This document shows positions 7,993-18,011 of a DNA stretch of 64,000 nucleotides, in pieces. The stretch's first letter is position 1, and each line of letters opens with the position of its first letter. This DNA comes from Halobacteriovoraceae bacterium. Lineage in GTDB: Bacteria > Bdellovibrionota > Bacteriovoracia > Bacteriovoracales > Bacteriovoracaceae. The position numbers and the translations under genes were made by a program. Below the pieces are notes generated by a model, which was not told the DNA's origin, did not search any database, and saw only the letters and a list, made by a program, of their open reading frames with translations. Location: contig PASP01000004.1 in NCBI GenBank assembly GCA_002712005.1, forward strand, positions 249,485 to 313,484. The letters run 5' to 3'.

Positions 7993-10407
7993 TTAGTTAG
8001 CTACTTGCTGACCGCCCTCTTGTTCGCCTTTGAGAACTTTCAATCCAACAACTTGCATGAACTTCTCTGGTTGAGTTAATTCTAAAGCTACCTTTAAAAC
8101 TTCCTCTACATGAGTACAAGGGATTACATTAATTCCAGATTTAATCTCATCAGGAATATCTGCAAGATCCTTAGCGTTCTTAGCTGGAATAAGAACAGTC
8201 TTAATTCCGTGTTGCTTAGCTGCTAACATTTTTTCTTTAAGACCACCAATTGGAAGAACACGTCCACGTATTGTTACTTCCCCTGTCATGGCCACATTTT
8301 GTTGTACTTTAATTCCTGTAATGGCAGAAGTTAAAGCAGTAACCATAGTGATACCCGCTGAAGGACCATCCTTTGGTGTAGCACCTTCTGGTACGTGAAT
8401 GTGAATATCATTCTTATCATACCATTCAGCATCTATTCCAAGACGATCACTAATTGAGCGTACATAGCTAAGAGCTGCTCTCGCAGACTCTTGCATGACA
8501 TCACCTAGTTTACCTGTAATTTGAATCTGCCCTTTCCCCGGAACCGTGACCACTTCTATGTGGAGGAGTTCACCGCCAACCGAAGTCCAGGCCAATCCAT
8601 TTACTAATCCTACAGTTGGGTCAGCTTCGGTATCGGTCCCTTCAAATTTCTTAGGTCCTAAATACTTAGGTAGCTGTTTGCTCGTTACCTTAAACTTTTT
8701 CCCTGTAGGATGATCTTTTTCAACTACTTCAGTAGCAATTTTACGACAAACAGTATTCAGAAGACGTTCATACCCTCTTACTCCTGCTTCTTTCGTCCAA
8801 CCGCGTACGATTTCTACACCAACTTTATCCGTCATAGCGACTTCGTATTCTTCAAGTCCATTACTCTTAATGGCCTTGGGAAGAAGGTAATTCTTCCCAA
8901 TCTGAAGTTTTTCAGTTGGAGTGTAACCAGCAACATTGATAATCTCCATTCTGTCTCTTAGAGGACCTGGAATGCGAGATAAGTCGTTTGCTGTCATTAC
9001 GAACATGACTTTTGATAAATCATACTCTACTTCAATATAGTGATCACCAAAGTTCTTATTCTGTTCAGGATCAAGAACTTCAAGCATTGCTGCAGCAGGG
9101 TCACCACGCATATCAGAAGTCATTTTATCAATCTCATCAAGAAGGATCATCGGATTAGATGTTCCTGCTTTCTTAAGAGCATTCATAATTTTACCAGGCA
9201 TGGCTCCAACATAGGTTCTTCTATGTCCACGAATTTCAGACTCATCACGAACACCACCAAGAGAAATTCTCTGGAAGTTACGTCCAAGTGATTCTGCAAG
9301 TGAGCGAGCAATTGATGTTTTACCAACACCTGGAGGACCCGCTAAACAAAGAATTGTCCCCTTACCTTCTTCTTTAAGAAGAGATCTTACAGCAAGGTAT
9401 TCAACAATTCTGTCTTTCACTTCTTGCATCCCATAGTGATGAGAATCAAGAACTTCACGAGCATGCTTTACGGAATTATTATCTTCTGTATATTCAAACC
9501 ACGGAAGATTTAGCATCCAGTCAACATAGTTTCTCACTACGGCTGCTTCTGCACTCATAGGAGACATTGACTTTAATTTTTTCATTTCTTTCTGAACACG
9601 AGCACGAGCTTCATCCGGCATATTCTTAGCCGCAAGCTTCTCTTCCATTTCTTGGATCTCAGATTTTTCATCTTTTTGCCCAAGCTCTTTTTGGATCGCA
9701 TTCATCTGTTCATTGAGATAGTACTCTTTCTGGCTCTTCTCCATCTGAGTTTTAACTCGAGAACGAATTCTTCTTTCTACATTGATGATTTCAATTTCAC
9801 CCTGCATTTTTTCTAAAAGAAGTCTTAGTCTTTGCTCAACATCAGTTGCTTCAAGAATTTCTTGTTTCTCAGGAATTTTCATCGTGAGATGAGCAACAAT
9901 GATATCGGCTAAACGAGAAGGATCAGTAATTGAAGAAATACTCATAAGAAGTTCTGGTGGAATTCTCTTATTGAGTTTTACATACTGCTCGAAAATAGAC
10001 TTGATACTTCTCATGGTTGCTTCAAGGTTTACAGCACTATCTGTTTCAGAAACAGCTTTAGTTACTTTTGCCCAATAACCATCTGGAGTAGCTTCAAGCT
10101 CATCAATACGAGCTCTATACTTCCCTTCGATTAATACTTTAACTGTATTATCCGGCAGGCGAAGCATTTGAATAATATTTACGACGGTACCTACATTGTA
10201 GATATCTTCACGATCTGGATTGAGAACACTGGCGTCCTTTTGTGTCACCAAAAAGAGTTCATTATTATTTTTAGCAGCTTCTTCTAGGGCAGCGATCGAT
10301 TTTTCACGGCCAACAAATAAAGGAACCACCATATGAGGGAAAATAATTACATCCCTTAGTGGAAGGAGAGGAAAGCGAGACGAACTCTCATTTGACTTTG
10401 TGGACAT
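7993..10407 (-). CDS. lon: ATP-dependent protease Lon
   Basis: Cytoplasmic AAA+ serine protease that degrades misfolded and regulatory proteins. Order: LON substrate-binding N-domain (FPLLPLRDVIIFPHMVVPLF), coiled coil, AAA+ module with Walker A GPPGVGKTS (about residue 360) and sensor regions, then the S16 protease domain with catalytic Ser in DGPSAG and Lys in GGLKEKMLAAKQHG. I start it at the ATG at 10407, not 66 nt upstream, because AGGAGG sits 5 nt before it and it begins at the usual N-terminus. Length 804 residues, normal for the family. It follows clpX on the same strand but is separated from it by a terminator. Confidence 0.97.
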   Translation of the reverse strand: MSTKSNESSSRFPLLPLRDVIIFPHMVVPLFVGREKSIAALEEAAKNNNELFLVTQKDASVLNPDREDIYNVGTVVNIIQMLRLPDNTVKVLIEGKYRARIDELEATPDGYWAKVTKAVSETDSAVNLEATMRSIKSIFEQYVKLNKRIPPELLMSISSITDPSRLADIIVAHLTMKIPEKQEILEATDVEQRLRLLLEKMQGEIEIINVERRIRSRVKTQMEKSQKEYYLNEQMNAIQKELGQKDEKSEIQEMEEKLAAKNMPDEARARVQKEMKKLKSMSPMSAEAAVVRNYVDWMLNLPWFEYTEDNNSVKHAREVLDSHHYGMQEVKDRIVEYLAVRSLLKEEGKGTILCLAGPPGVGKTSIARSLAESLGRNFQRISLGGVRDESEIRGHRRTYVGAMPGKIMNALKKAGTSNPMILLDEIDKMTSDMRGDPAAAMLEVLDPEQNKNFGDHYIEVEYDLSKVMFVMTANDLSRIPGPLRDRMEIINVAGYTPTEKLQIGKNYLLPKAIKSNGLEEYEVAMTDKVGVEIVRGWTKEAGVRGYERLLNTVCRKIATEVVEKDHPTGKKFKVTSKQLPKYLGPKKFEGTDTEADPTVGLVNGLAWTSVGGELLHIEVVTVPGKGQIQITGKLGDVMQESARAALSYVRSISDRLGIDAEWYDKNDIHIHVPEGATPKDGPSAGITMVTALTSAITGIKVQQNVAMTGEVTIRGRVLPIGGLKEKMLAAKQHGIKTVLIPAKNAKDLADIPDEIKSGINVIPCTHVEEVLKVALELTQPEKFMQVVGLKVLKGEQEGGQQVAN

Positions 10408-10484
10408 AGCACCTCCTGTACTACAGACTAAAATTACCTGACCTAGATTCCTCCATGACTCTAGGGTCTTCAAGTCTTACTTCT

Positions 10485-10514
10485 ATTGTAACCCTAAATG
10501 AGGATTGAATTCAA
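10485..10514 (-). promoter_or_regulatory. Candidate promoter of lon
   Basis: On the minus strand TTGAAT (10514-10509), an 18-nt spacer and TACAAT (10490-10485), about 78 nt before the lon start. It lies in the gap after the clpX terminator, as an independent lon promoter would. The match is moderate and no sigma32-like sequence was evident. Confidence 0.4.
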
Positions 10515-10623
10515 AAAAAATATAAGGGCCATTATTTCCTAAAGCTTTTTAATAAATATAGAAAAAATAAATAGTTAAGATTGTTATTTAACGAATTTAC
10601 AGGCACTTCTCGGATGTAAAGAT

Positions 10624-10656
10624 AAAAAAAAAGCTGTCATATAGAATGACAGCTTT
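10624..10656 (-). terminator. Terminator downstream of clpX
   Basis: AAAGCTGTCAT (10630-10640) pairs with ATGACAGCTTT (10646-10656 region) around a 5-nt loop. The A-tract at 10624-10632 gives the U-run on the minus strand. It ends the clpP-clpX transcript. Confidence 0.88.
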
Positions 10657-10693
10657 TGTAAGTTGAAATTAATTTTTTCCTAAGAAAGATATC

Positions 10694-11995
10694 TTATGCA
10701 GACTCGATCTTATTCTTTGCTCCAAATGTGGTTTCTTCTTGTTTAGGAGCTTGAATCCTCTCCCCTTCTTCTAGACGAGGTGATTCGGTTCCAAGAATAG
10801 ATGCTTTAGTGATAATGACCTTATTGATCTTATCATTCGATGGAATATCATACATTACATCAAGCATCGTTTGCTCAAGAATGGCACGAAGACCACGAGC
10901 CCCTGTCTTTTTCTTGATAGCAATTTTTGCCACTTCCTCAAGAGCATCTTCATCAAAGTCGAGCATAATCCCGTCTAATTCAAAGAGCTTCTTGTATTGC
11001 TTAGTAATGGCATTCTTTGGTTCTTTAAGAATTCTTACCAGGGCTTCCTCATCCAACTCTTGAAGAAGAGCATTCACAGGAAGACGTCCGATAAATTCAG
11101 GAATTAAACCAAAGCGAGTTAAGTCTTCTGCTTCAATACCACCAAGTTTCTCTACTACTGATTTCTCTGCATCTTTTGACTGAGAAGTAAGACCAAGAGG
11201 ACGCTTCGTCATACGTTTTTCGATAATTTTATCTAGCCCAACAAAGGCACCAGCCACGATGAAAAGAATATTCTTCGTATTAACTTGAATGAATTCTTGC
11301 TGAGGATGCTTACGACCACCCTTCGGAGGTACAGAAGCCACAGTTCCCTCTACGAGTTTTAAGAGTGCCTGCTGAACCCCTTCACCAGAGACGTCTCTAG
11401 TGATTGATGGATTTTCCGATTTTCTTGCAATCTTATCAATCTCATCAATATAAACGATTCCGCGTTCTGCTCTCTCAACATCGTAATCACAAGCCTGAAG
11501 AAGATTGAGGATGATATTTTCAACATCTTCCCCTACATAACCCGCTTCAGTTAATGAAGTCGCATCAGCAATAGCAAAAGGAACATTTAAGTATTTTGCT
11601 AACGACTGAGCAATTAATGTTTTACCAGAACCAGTTGGTCCCGCTAAAAGAATATTGGACTTGGCCAATTCAACATCATCTTTACTCTTTCCACCATGTG
11701 AGATTCTCTTGTAGTGGTTGTGAACAGCAACTGAGATAATTTTCTTAGCTCTATCCTGTCCAATCACATACTCATCGAGATGCTCTTTAATCTCATGCGG
11801 CTTAGGAACATTATCTAAACTTGCTTTAGAAGTACTTTTGAGAGAATCCTCATAGATAATATCGTTACACAGTTCAATACATTCATCACAAATGTATACC
11901 CCTGGGCCTGCAATGAGTTTTTTTACTTCCTTCTGTGACTTTCCACAGAAGTTACAATGAAGAGAGCTATTGTAGCTGCCTTTGTCTTTGGCCAT
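10694..11995 (-). CDS. clpX: ATP-dependent Clp protease ATP-binding subunit ClpX
   Basis: Hexameric AAA+ unfoldase that feeds proteins to ClpP. 433 residues. It has an N-terminal zinc-binding domain with Cys14, Cys17, Cys36 and Cys39, then Walker A GPTGSGKT, Walker [11 protein letters not shown], the sensor-2 region and the C-terminal small domain. SD AAGGA stands 9 nt before the ATG. It lies 47 nt after clpP, the classic clpP-clpX order, and ends at a strong terminator before lon. Confidence 0.97.
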   Translation of the reverse strand: MAKDKGSYNSSLHCNFCGKSQKEVKKLIAGPGVYICDECIELCNDIIYEDSLKSTSKASLDNVPKPHEIKEHLDEYVIGQDRAKKIISVAVHNHYKRISHGGKSKDDVELAKSNILLAGPTGSGKTLIAQSLAKYLNVPFAIADATSLTEAGYVGEDVENIILNLLQACDYDVERAERGIVYIDEIDKIARKSENPSITRDVSGEGVQQALLKLVEGTVASVPPKGGRKHPQQEFIQVNTKNILFIVAGAFVGLDKIIEKRMTKRPLGLTSQSKDAEKSVVEKLGGIEAEDLTRFGLIPEFIGRLPVNALLQELDEEALVRILKEPKNAITKQYKKLFELDGIMLDFDEDALEEVAKIAIKKKTGARGLRAILEQTMLDVMYDIPSNDKINKVIITKASILGTESPRLEEGERIQAPKQEETTFGAKNKIESA

Positions 11996-12042
11996 TGTCT
12001 TATTCCTTTATTTTGGATTTTAATTCTTTCTTATTTTTATAA

Positions 12043-12675
12043 TTACTTATTAACTTTACCTTTGGGGTTAATCACTTGATCAATGAGTCCCATTTCAACG
12101 GCCTTCATTGGATCGAGATAATTATCTCTATCCGTCCACTTCTCAATCTGCTCTTTACTAAGCTCTTTTGGAGAATGCTTAATATAGATTCCATTAAGTT
12201 GATCTTTTAGAGTTTGAATTTCATTCGCTTGAATTTGAATATCAGAACACTGTCCTCTCGCTCCACCAAGAGGTTGGTGAATCATAATTCTAGAGTGTGG
12301 AAGAGCATGACGGTAGCCAGCTTCTCCAGCACTAAGCAGAAGAGATCCCATGGAAGCGGCCATACCTACACAGTAAGTATAAACCGGACAGGAAACGTGT
12401 TGCATAATATCGTAAATACCAAGTCCGGCGTAAACAGATCCACCTGGACTATTAATGTAGAAGTGTATGGGATCTTCAGGATTATTTTGCTCAAGGAAAA
12501 GCATCTGGGCAATCAGAAGGTTGGCCACAGTATCGTTTACCTGAGTTCCTAGAAAGATAATTCGATCAAGAAGAAGTCTTGAATAAATATCATATTGCCT
12601 CTCCCCTCTCGCCGTTTGCTCAATTACAATTGGGTTCGGGATGTGCATGCTGGGAAACTCTCGATTATCATTCAT
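12043..12675 (-). CDS. clpP: ATP-dependent Clp protease proteolytic subunit ClpP
   Basis: Serine peptidase of the S14 family; forms the tetradecameric chamber used with ClpX and ClpA. With the start at 12675 it is 210 residues and the triad falls at Ser108 (GMAASMGS), His133 (MIHQPLGG) and Asp184 (TDRDNYLDP). The ATG at 12675 has AGGAG 7 nt upstream; a longer reading to 12723 lacks such a site. First gene of clpP-clpX; both Clp ATPase partners (clpX here, clpA at about 47-49 kb) are in the window. Confidence 0.96.
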   Translation of the reverse strand: MNDNREFPSMHIPNPIVIEQTARGERQYDIYSRLLLDRIIFLGTQVNDTVANLLIAQMLFLEQNNPEDPIHFYINSPGGSVYAGLGIYDIMQHVSCPVYTYCVGMAASMGSLLLSAGEAGYRHALPHSRIMIHQPLGGARGQCSDIQIQANEIQTLKDQLNGIYIKHSPKELSKEQIEKWTDRDNYLDPMKAVEMGLIDQVINPKGKVNK

Positions 12676-12962
12676 ATTTCTTCTCCTAGACTCAACTTTT
12701 AATCCTGATTTATTCTCATTCAAGAGGGATTAAATGACGAGCATTGTAAAATTATTGATTTCATTGAAGCGTTTCGACTGAAAAGTTCAATTCCTTTAGC
12801 TGTTTAGGATAAATTTGACTGAAATTAATTACAAGACCAGTAACCCCATTAAATTATAGATTTTAAAAGAAAAATCCTATACCCGAGTTAAAAGATCGCT
12901 TGTTTAGATATATGACAAAAAAGAAGCTCCTCTTATGGTGTTAAAAGGAATAGACTAGTCAG

Positions 12963-13970
12963 ATGAATAAATTTCTCCTTTGCTGCATGATAGTTTTTCA
13001 CTTTGCGGGCTGCTCGGCTCCTGCTTCTAGCTTTAAGAATCTTGAGCCCACGCCAAATAAAAGCTTTGTAGACATCTTTAGATGGAGGTTTCTAGGGTCT
13101 CGCGATGACTGGCCAGACTGGGTTGAGTCCAAGCAGTACAAACCGGAGATCATGAGAAACCATTCAACTACGGAAATCATGTATAGCGTAGTGAATCATT
13201 CAACTATTCTCATCCAATGGCATGGACTCAATATTCTTACCGACCCTATCTATTCCGAGCGCTCCTCCCCTCTGAGCTGGATCGGTCCCAAACGAGTCAG
13301 AAAGCCTGGAATATCTTTTGATGATCTTCCTCCCATTGACCTGGTTCTTATTAGCCATAATCATTATGATCATCTCGACCTTGAAACCCTCAAAAGGCTG
13401 CAAAAAAGAGATAATCCTGAGATTCTTATCGGTCTTGAAAATGGACACCTTCTTCGCTCAGAAGAAATCGAGAATTATAAAGAGTTCGATTGGTGGGACT
13501 CTATTGATAAGGGAGGGCTCAAAATAACTTTTGTTCCCGCCCGCCATTGGTCGGCACGTGGACTCTTTGATCGCAAGGAAACTTTATGGGGTGGATTCTC
13601 TCTTCAAGATGACCAAGGAACCCATGTCTACTTTGCTGGTGATACGGGCTATGGCAATTTCTTTAAAAAAATTGTGAATATCCTTGGGCCCGTTCATTTG
13701 AGTTTTCTTCCCATAGGAGCCTACGCTCCCCGTTGGTTTATGAAGTACCATCACATGGACCCTGAAGATGCCATCAAGGCCCATAAAGTCATCCACTCTC
13801 GTCGCTCGGTTGGAGTCCACTTTGAAACATTTCGTTTAACAGATGAATCCTATGAAGCTCCTCGCCAGACTCTCAATGAACTCTGGTCAAAAGAAGTTGA
13901 TCCTAAGTCTGAATTCATCGCTCCCGAGTTCGGCAAAACCTATACTTTTAAGTCCATTGGAAATCTCTAA
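12963..13970 (+). CDS. MBL-fold metal-dependent hydrolase, lipoprotein (NAPE-PLD/UlaG-like)
   Basis: Metallo-beta-lactamase-fold hydrolase, 335 residues, with a lipoprotein signal (VFHFAGC) that places it in the envelope. The core runs from VVNHSTILIQWHGLNILTDP through the metal motif SHNHYDHLD, a histidine in PARHWSARG, Asp in YFAGDTGYG and a late HFETFR. This layout matches the NAPE-hydrolysing phospholipase D/UlaG-like branch, which acts on phosphodiester or lactone bonds. The substrate is unknown. First of three such genes in the window (also 17998-19035 and 63809-64000). Confidence 0.82.
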   Translation: MNKFLLCCMIVFHFAGCSAPASSFKNLEPTPNKSFVDIFRWRFLGSRDDWPDWVESKQYKPEIMRNHSTTEIMYSVVNHSTILIQWHGLNILTDPIYSERSSPLSWIGPKRVRKPGISFDDLPPIDLVLISHNHYDHLDLETLKRLQKRDNPEILIGLENGHLLRSEEIENYKEFDWWDSIDKGGLKITFVPARHWSARGLFDRKETLWGGFSLQDDQGTHVYFAGDTGYGNFFKKIVNILGPVHLSFLPIGAYAPRWFMKYHHMDPEDAIKAHKVIHSRRSVGVHFETFRLTDESYEAPRQTLNELWSKEVDPKSEFIAPEFGKTYTFKSIGNL

Positions 13971-14024
13971 TTCTCCTTGTATATTTAAAGGCGTTATATA
14001 AATTAAAGGGAGATACCCCATACA

Positions 14025-14633
14025 ATGCAGCTTAAAATTTCAGGTCGAAAATTTGAACGTATTTTTGTCATGGCCCATGGAGCAGGAGCCCCCATGGATA
14101 GTGACTGGATGAATGAACTTACTCAGGCCTTAGTAAAAAGGGAGATTCAAGTCATTCGCTTTGAATTTCCTTATATGCAGCAACGAAGAGAAACAGGAGT
14201 TAAAAGGCCTCCCAACACCAAGAAAGTTCTACTTGAAAGTTGGCAACAGGTTTTTGAAAAAGTCTCTTCAAAATCTTCTTCTCTTTATATTGGTGGAAAA
14301 TCAATGGGGGGTCGTATGGCCTCTTTACTTGCCGATGAGCTAGGCGCTCAAGGTCTCATTGGTTTAGGATTTCCATTTCACGCTCCAGGAAAAGAGCCCG
14401 GAGATCGGATTGACCATCTAAAAAAAATAAGAACAAAGACACTAATTATTCAAGGGACGCGAGATCCGATGGGAAAGAAAGAAGAGTGCCTCTCCTATCC
14501 CCTTTCTAAAAAGATTAAATTTCATTGGCTAGATGATGGTGACCATAGTTGGAAGCCCCGAAAAAAATCCGGCCATACTTTGGAAGAACATATTGAAAGT
14601 GCAGCTACTGCTATCGATAAATTTATGAGGTAA
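14025..14633 (+). CDS. Alpha/beta hydrolase (KAT8 regulatory/dienelactone-hydrolase-like)
   Basis: Cytoplasmic alpha/beta-hydrolase-fold protein, 202 residues. Visible catalytic set: oxyanion region MAHGAGAPMDS, nucleophile Ser in YIGGKSMGGRM, Asp in IIQGTRDPMG, His in DGDHSW. This is the small hydrolase family related to the TEX30/KANL3 domain. Its stop codon overlaps the start of the next gene (TAATG), so it is translationally coupled to the DedA gene. Substrate unknown. Confidence 0.82.
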   Translation: MQLKISGRKFERIFVMAHGAGAPMDSDWMNELTQALVKREIQVIRFEFPYMQQRRETGVKRPPNTKKVLLESWQQVFEKVSSKSSSLYIGGKSMGGRMASLLADELGAQGLIGLGFPFHAPGKEPGDRIDHLKKIRTKTLIIQGTRDPMGKKEECLSYPLSKKIKFHWLDDGDHSWKPRKKSGHTLEEHIESAATAIDKFMR

Positions 14634-15265
14634 TGACATTGGAAGTTTTCTTAGATTTTGTACAAGGTAATATATATTACGCCCCTTACGCCTTTTTTGG
14701 TCTACTCATATTAGCAGGATTCAACTTGCCTGTTTCAGAAGATTTAATGCTCCTTACAAGTGCACTTATTGCTGTTAAAAATCCACACCTCAAATACGAA
14801 CTCTTTGCAGGAGTTTTTCTTGGAGCTTATTTATCAGATCTCATTTGCTACGGATTTATGGGCCGATTTCTTGGCCAAAAGATTTTTAAAATTAAATTCT
14901 TTGCCAATATGATTACGGATGACAAGTTGGAGAAGGTAAATGGCTTTTACTCCAAGTATGGAATTTTCACACTGCTCATAGGTCGCTTCATTCCTTTTGG
15001 AGTGAGAAATGCTCTTTTTATTACAGCGGGCTTAGGAAAAATGAACGCATGGAAATTTGCCATCAGTGACTTCATTGCCTGTACGGTAAGTTGTATTTTC
15101 TTTTTCTGGCTCTACTTTACCTATGGAGAGGCCGTCATTGATGTTGTCAAAAAGGGAAATATTATTCTCTTCACCCTCTTTGCAGCGGGGATCTCGGGCT
15201 GGTTCATTCACAAAAAAATCAGACAGCGTCACAAAGAAGGGCTGGATGATGACCCTGTTCTCTAG
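14633..15265 (+). CDS. DedA-family membrane protein
   Basis: Integral inner-membrane protein of the DedA/SNARE-associated family, 210 residues, whose members act as lipid (undecaprenyl- or phospholipid) flippases. It has several hydrophobic helices, the conserved GAYLSDLICYGFMGRFLG segment and the GRFIPFGVRNALFITAG re-entrant motif with its Arg residues. ATG overlaps the upstream hydrolase stop by one base. Confidence 0.88.
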   Translation: MTLEVFLDFVQGNIYYAPYAFFGLLILAGFNLPVSEDLMLLTSALIAVKNPHLKYELFAGVFLGAYLSDLICYGFMGRFLGQKIFKIKFFANMITDDKLEKVNGFYSKYGIFTLLIGRFIPFGVRNALFITAGLGKMNAWKFAISDFIACTVSCIFFFWLYFTYGEAVIDVVKKGNIILFTLFAAGISGWFIHKKIRQRHKEGLDDDPVL

Positions 15266-15275
15266 AGAAATCATT

Positions 15276-15298
15276 GGCCCCGTAGCGGGCCTTTCCTA
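15276..15298 (+). terminator. Possible terminator after the DedA gene
   Basis: GGCCC (15276-15280) pairs with GGGCC (15287-15291) around CGTAGC, followed by a pyrimidine-rich TTTCCTATTTTC. The stem is short and the T-run is interrupted. Confidence 0.4.
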
Positions 15299-15549
15299 TT
15301 TTCAATCACTTAAGTGATAACGTCCTCTTATCTTTATCCAAAATCTAATGTTAGTTTTTGTTAGTGAACAGTTGTCATTTTCATAAGCTATTGGTTTTTA
15401 AAGAAGCACCTATTTTTTACTGACATTTTAGAAATAAGACCTAAAAAATATCAGGTAAAAAGTTCACTTGGAAAAACACTCTATTGAAAGAGTGTGACTA
15501 AACTGTCAAAACACTCCTGCAGGGAAAACTTTTTTAAAGGTAAAAAATA

Positions 15550-15867
15550 GTGAATACAGAAAGCAACGTTACTCCTCTCAGTAACATTATAAATTTCAAA
15601 GTGGCCAAGAAGAACCTCGCTCTTCAATCCCAAGATAACTCTCTCTCTCGTTATCTTAAGTCACTTAGCTTTTCTCAACTTATTGATGAGACTTCAGTTG
15701 TAATCGAAGAACTCAATCAAGCAGGATCAACTAAAGAGATGATCAAAAAATCAAATCTCGTTCTTCGTGAGCTTGGAGATAGGATTGGAAACTCTCATGG
15801 TTTAGCCGAGAGCTTTTCCAAAATGAAAGAGAAGCTCGAACAAAAGCTTCATGAATTTAATCATTAA
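15550..15867 (+). CDS. Small helical cytoplasmic protein of unknown function
   Basis: 105 residues from a GTG start, preceded by AAAGG at 9-10 nt. It has no signal peptide; the sequence is mostly charged amphipathic helix. Not recognised. The leader contains a 7-bp hairpin (ACACTCT/AGAGTGT, 15476-15495) that could affect expression. Codon use resembles its neighbours. Confidence 0.6.
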   Translation: MNTESNVTPLSNIINFKVAKKNLALQSQDNSLSRYLKSLSFSQLIDETSVVIEELNQAGSTKEMIKKSNLVLRELGDRIGNSHGLAESFSKMKEKLEQKLHEFNH

Positions 15868-15893
15868 TTCAGATCACCTAAAGACTAAGAAAA

Positions 15894-15939
15894 TCTCAAG
15901 GTTTAATCCGACTTTTTTAATCCGAATTAAATCTTGAGA
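15894..15939. repeat. 13-bp inverted repeat with 20-nt loop
   Basis: TCTCAAGGTTTAA (15894-15906) pairs with TTAAATCTTGAGA (15927-15939); 12 Watson-Crick pairs and one G-U. The loop holds a TTTAATCCGA-type direct repeat that also flanks it. No T-run follows, so a simple terminator is unlikely on the plus strand. Confidence 0.6.
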
Positions 15940-16047
15940 AATATCCGACTTCTTCGCTCCCTCCCCCCTAGATAAAATTCTCAAACCAAGTAAAATATTT
16001 AAATCGGCCAATCTAAAGAAAAAAGATTAACGTCCGAATCGCTTACT

Positions 16048-16899
16048 ATGAAAGCTATTAAATATTTGTACCTAACTACACTTTTACTTTTATCGACTCT
16101 TAGTTTTGCTAAAGATTGGCAGAGCAAGAGTAGTGATGAATATGCACGATGTGATATTTTAATTCATGGTTTTTCTTTTAAGAAAGATAGTGATCAATAT
16201 TTTGGAGACCTTCCCAACCAAGTCATCTGGGACTCTTCTGAAGAAATCGAAGTCGCTGCTCCAACAGTGGCCCAAGGTATTCTTGAGAAAATGGAAAATT
16301 GTGCACACGATGCTCCAGTAACATTAAGACCTCATAGCTATGGAGCTGCTGTTGTTCACTTTATTTTAGGAAAGGGAAATCTCTTTCAAGATGCTTTCCC
16401 TGATCATCCTTATGTTTTGATTTATAAACGAACAACAGAAGTGTATGCCTTTACAGGTGCCTATCACGGAACTCCCCTGATGGATGTTGTTTGTGCCAAT
16501 CGCTTTACCAGGGCCATTATTGAACTCCTCGGTACTTCTTGTGTAAAAGGACTTTCGACTTCTGAGATTGATAATGTGGGAACAAAAGTAACCTCAGCTG
16601 GAATTCCCACATACCTCATCTATTCGACGAAGAGAGAAGCCTATCTTGGTACAACTGGTTTATTATTGGCCAAACATATGGTCTCCTTTAAAGATTTTCG
16701 AAAAGGGCTGAGAAATCAAAACGATGATACTCTTCCCCTCTATGCAGCTAAAGGTTGTGCCGTAAAACAGATCATGGAAAGTCCAGATGCTCAATGTGAA
16801 AAACTAGATCCTTACTTTATGGAAGACTTTTATCATACGAATGAGTATGGACATCTCGAATTTAGAAAAATTAGAGAATTTATGTACATGACCAAATAA
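16048..16899 (+). CDS. Exported alpha/beta-hydrolase (lipase-like)
   Basis: 283 residues with a signal peptide (YLTTLLLLSTLSFA). After it comes an alpha/beta-hydrolase pattern: oxyanion segment DILIHGFS, a nucleophile elbow RPHSYGAAVV with Ser in place of the usual G-x-S-x-G context, YHGTPLMDV, and a late His in YGHLEF. Four or more cysteines suggest disulfides. Probably a periplasmic or secreted lipase/esterase-like enzyme; activity is inferred. Its stop overlaps the next ATG (TAATG). Confidence 0.65.
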   Translation: MKAIKYLYLTTLLLLSTLSFAKDWQSKSSDEYARCDILIHGFSFKKDSDQYFGDLPNQVIWDSSEEIEVAAPTVAQGILEKMENCAHDAPVTLRPHSYGAAVVHFILGKGNLFQDAFPDHPYVLIYKRTTEVYAFTGAYHGTPLMDVVCANRFTRAIIELLGTSCVKGLSTSEIDNVGTKVTSAGIPTYLIYSTKREAYLGTTGLLLAKHMVSFKDFRKGLRNQNDDTLPLYAAKGCAVKQIMESPDAQCEKLDPYFMEDFYHTNEYGHLEFRKIREFMYMTK

Positions 16900-18011
16900 T
16901 GAAACAATCTAAGGCAAAGAAAAAAATCTCTCTTATTTCCTCTGCCCTAGTAATGGGAGTCTCCCTAGTATTTTGTTTCATCTTTATAAAATCTGAAAAC
17001 TCTTCTCTCTCTTTCTTTTCCTCAAGAGAAATTAATTTTAATCAATTTGATCAGAATCAAGTTATCAGTAGAGAAAGTTTTCCAAAGAATAATCAAACCA
17101 GTGATAGGAACACTTCACTTAAAGATCAACTCCATTCAAATCCATCTAGGCTGCCAGCTGCAGAACCTTCTCATACGGAGTCAAGAAGCGTAAAAAAATA
17201 TAAGAAAGTCGTTAATCTTCCTCCCAACTTTATCCCCTTAGGAAAAAGAGATCCCCTTACGGATAAATATTCTCCCCGCACTAAGACAGCCTTAGGTGAG
17301 GACGAATCCCTTTCGTTAAATCTTCTTCCCTCTCACTACTTTTTGAATTTAGAAAGAAATAAAGAAGAAACTTACCGCGTTTCCCTTAGAACTCAATATA
17401 AAGACCGTCCCGTTGATGTTCGTTTATCGGTTCACGATCAATTAGGTAAGCCCTATCCTATCCGCAAAGTAAGGCCCGGCCTTTATAAAATGACTTTAAA
17501 CTCAAGTGAACTCACTCCAGGAAAGAAATATTTTGAATTCCAAGCTCGTTATAAAAACTCTGAAGTTTGGAGCCGCCTCTCATTGGAAGTGAATCAAAGT
17601 TTAGTCCGTCACCTTAGACCTATAGATCAAGGCTTAAATGCTCAAGGAAATCTCTTCTTTAACCATGAATTCTTATTTCATCAAGAAGGAACCTATCTGA
17701 TAGAAGGAATTCTCTATCATGAAAACTCCCCTATTGCTCAAGTCAGTAAGGTATTAAAAAATGTTCCTCAAGGCCCATCTCAATTAAATCTTCAATTTCA
17801 TGGATACTTCTTTTCTCAAAAGAAAATTTCTGGTCATTTTCAATTGAAATCGCTTCAAGTGAGAAAAGTCGATGATGCATTGAAAACTTTTGGTAATCAA
17901 TGGATAGAATTAAATAGTGAAACTTCATATCTATCGTGGCAGCAATTTAATTCTAGAGCTTATGAAAATGAGATCATCAGAAATAAAATTGAAAGGCTTA
18001 CTCAGCGCTAA
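16899..18011 (+). CDS. Membrane-anchored protein with extracytoplasmic beta domain, unknown
   Basis: 370 residues. One N-terminal membrane helix (SSALVMGVSLVFCFIFIKS, about residues 14-32), a polar Ser/Asn-rich linker to about residue 95, then a beta-rich region of Ig/sandwich character (DVRLSVHDQLGKPYPIRKV and following). Not recognised. Translationally coupled to the lipase-like gene, so the two may work together in the periplasm. Its 3' end overlaps the convergent MBL gene by 14 nt. Confidence 0.65.
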   Translation: MKQSKAKKKISLISSALVMGVSLVFCFIFIKSENSSLSFFSSREINFNQFDQNQVISRESFPKNNQTSDRNTSLKDQLHSNPSRLPAAEPSHTESRSVKKYKKVVNLPPNFIPLGKRDPLTDKYSPRTKTALGEDESLSLNLLPSHYFLNLERNKEETYRVSLRTQYKDRPVDVRLSVHDQLGKPYPIRKVRPGLYKMTLNSSELTPGKKYFEFQARYKNSEVWSRLSLEVNQSLVRHLRPIDQGLNAQGNLFFNHEFLFHQEGTYLIEGILYHENSPIAQVSKVLKNVPQGPSQLNLQFHGYFFSQKKISGHFQLKSLQVRKVDDALKTFGNQWIELNSETSYLSWQQFNSRAYENEIIRNKIERLTQR

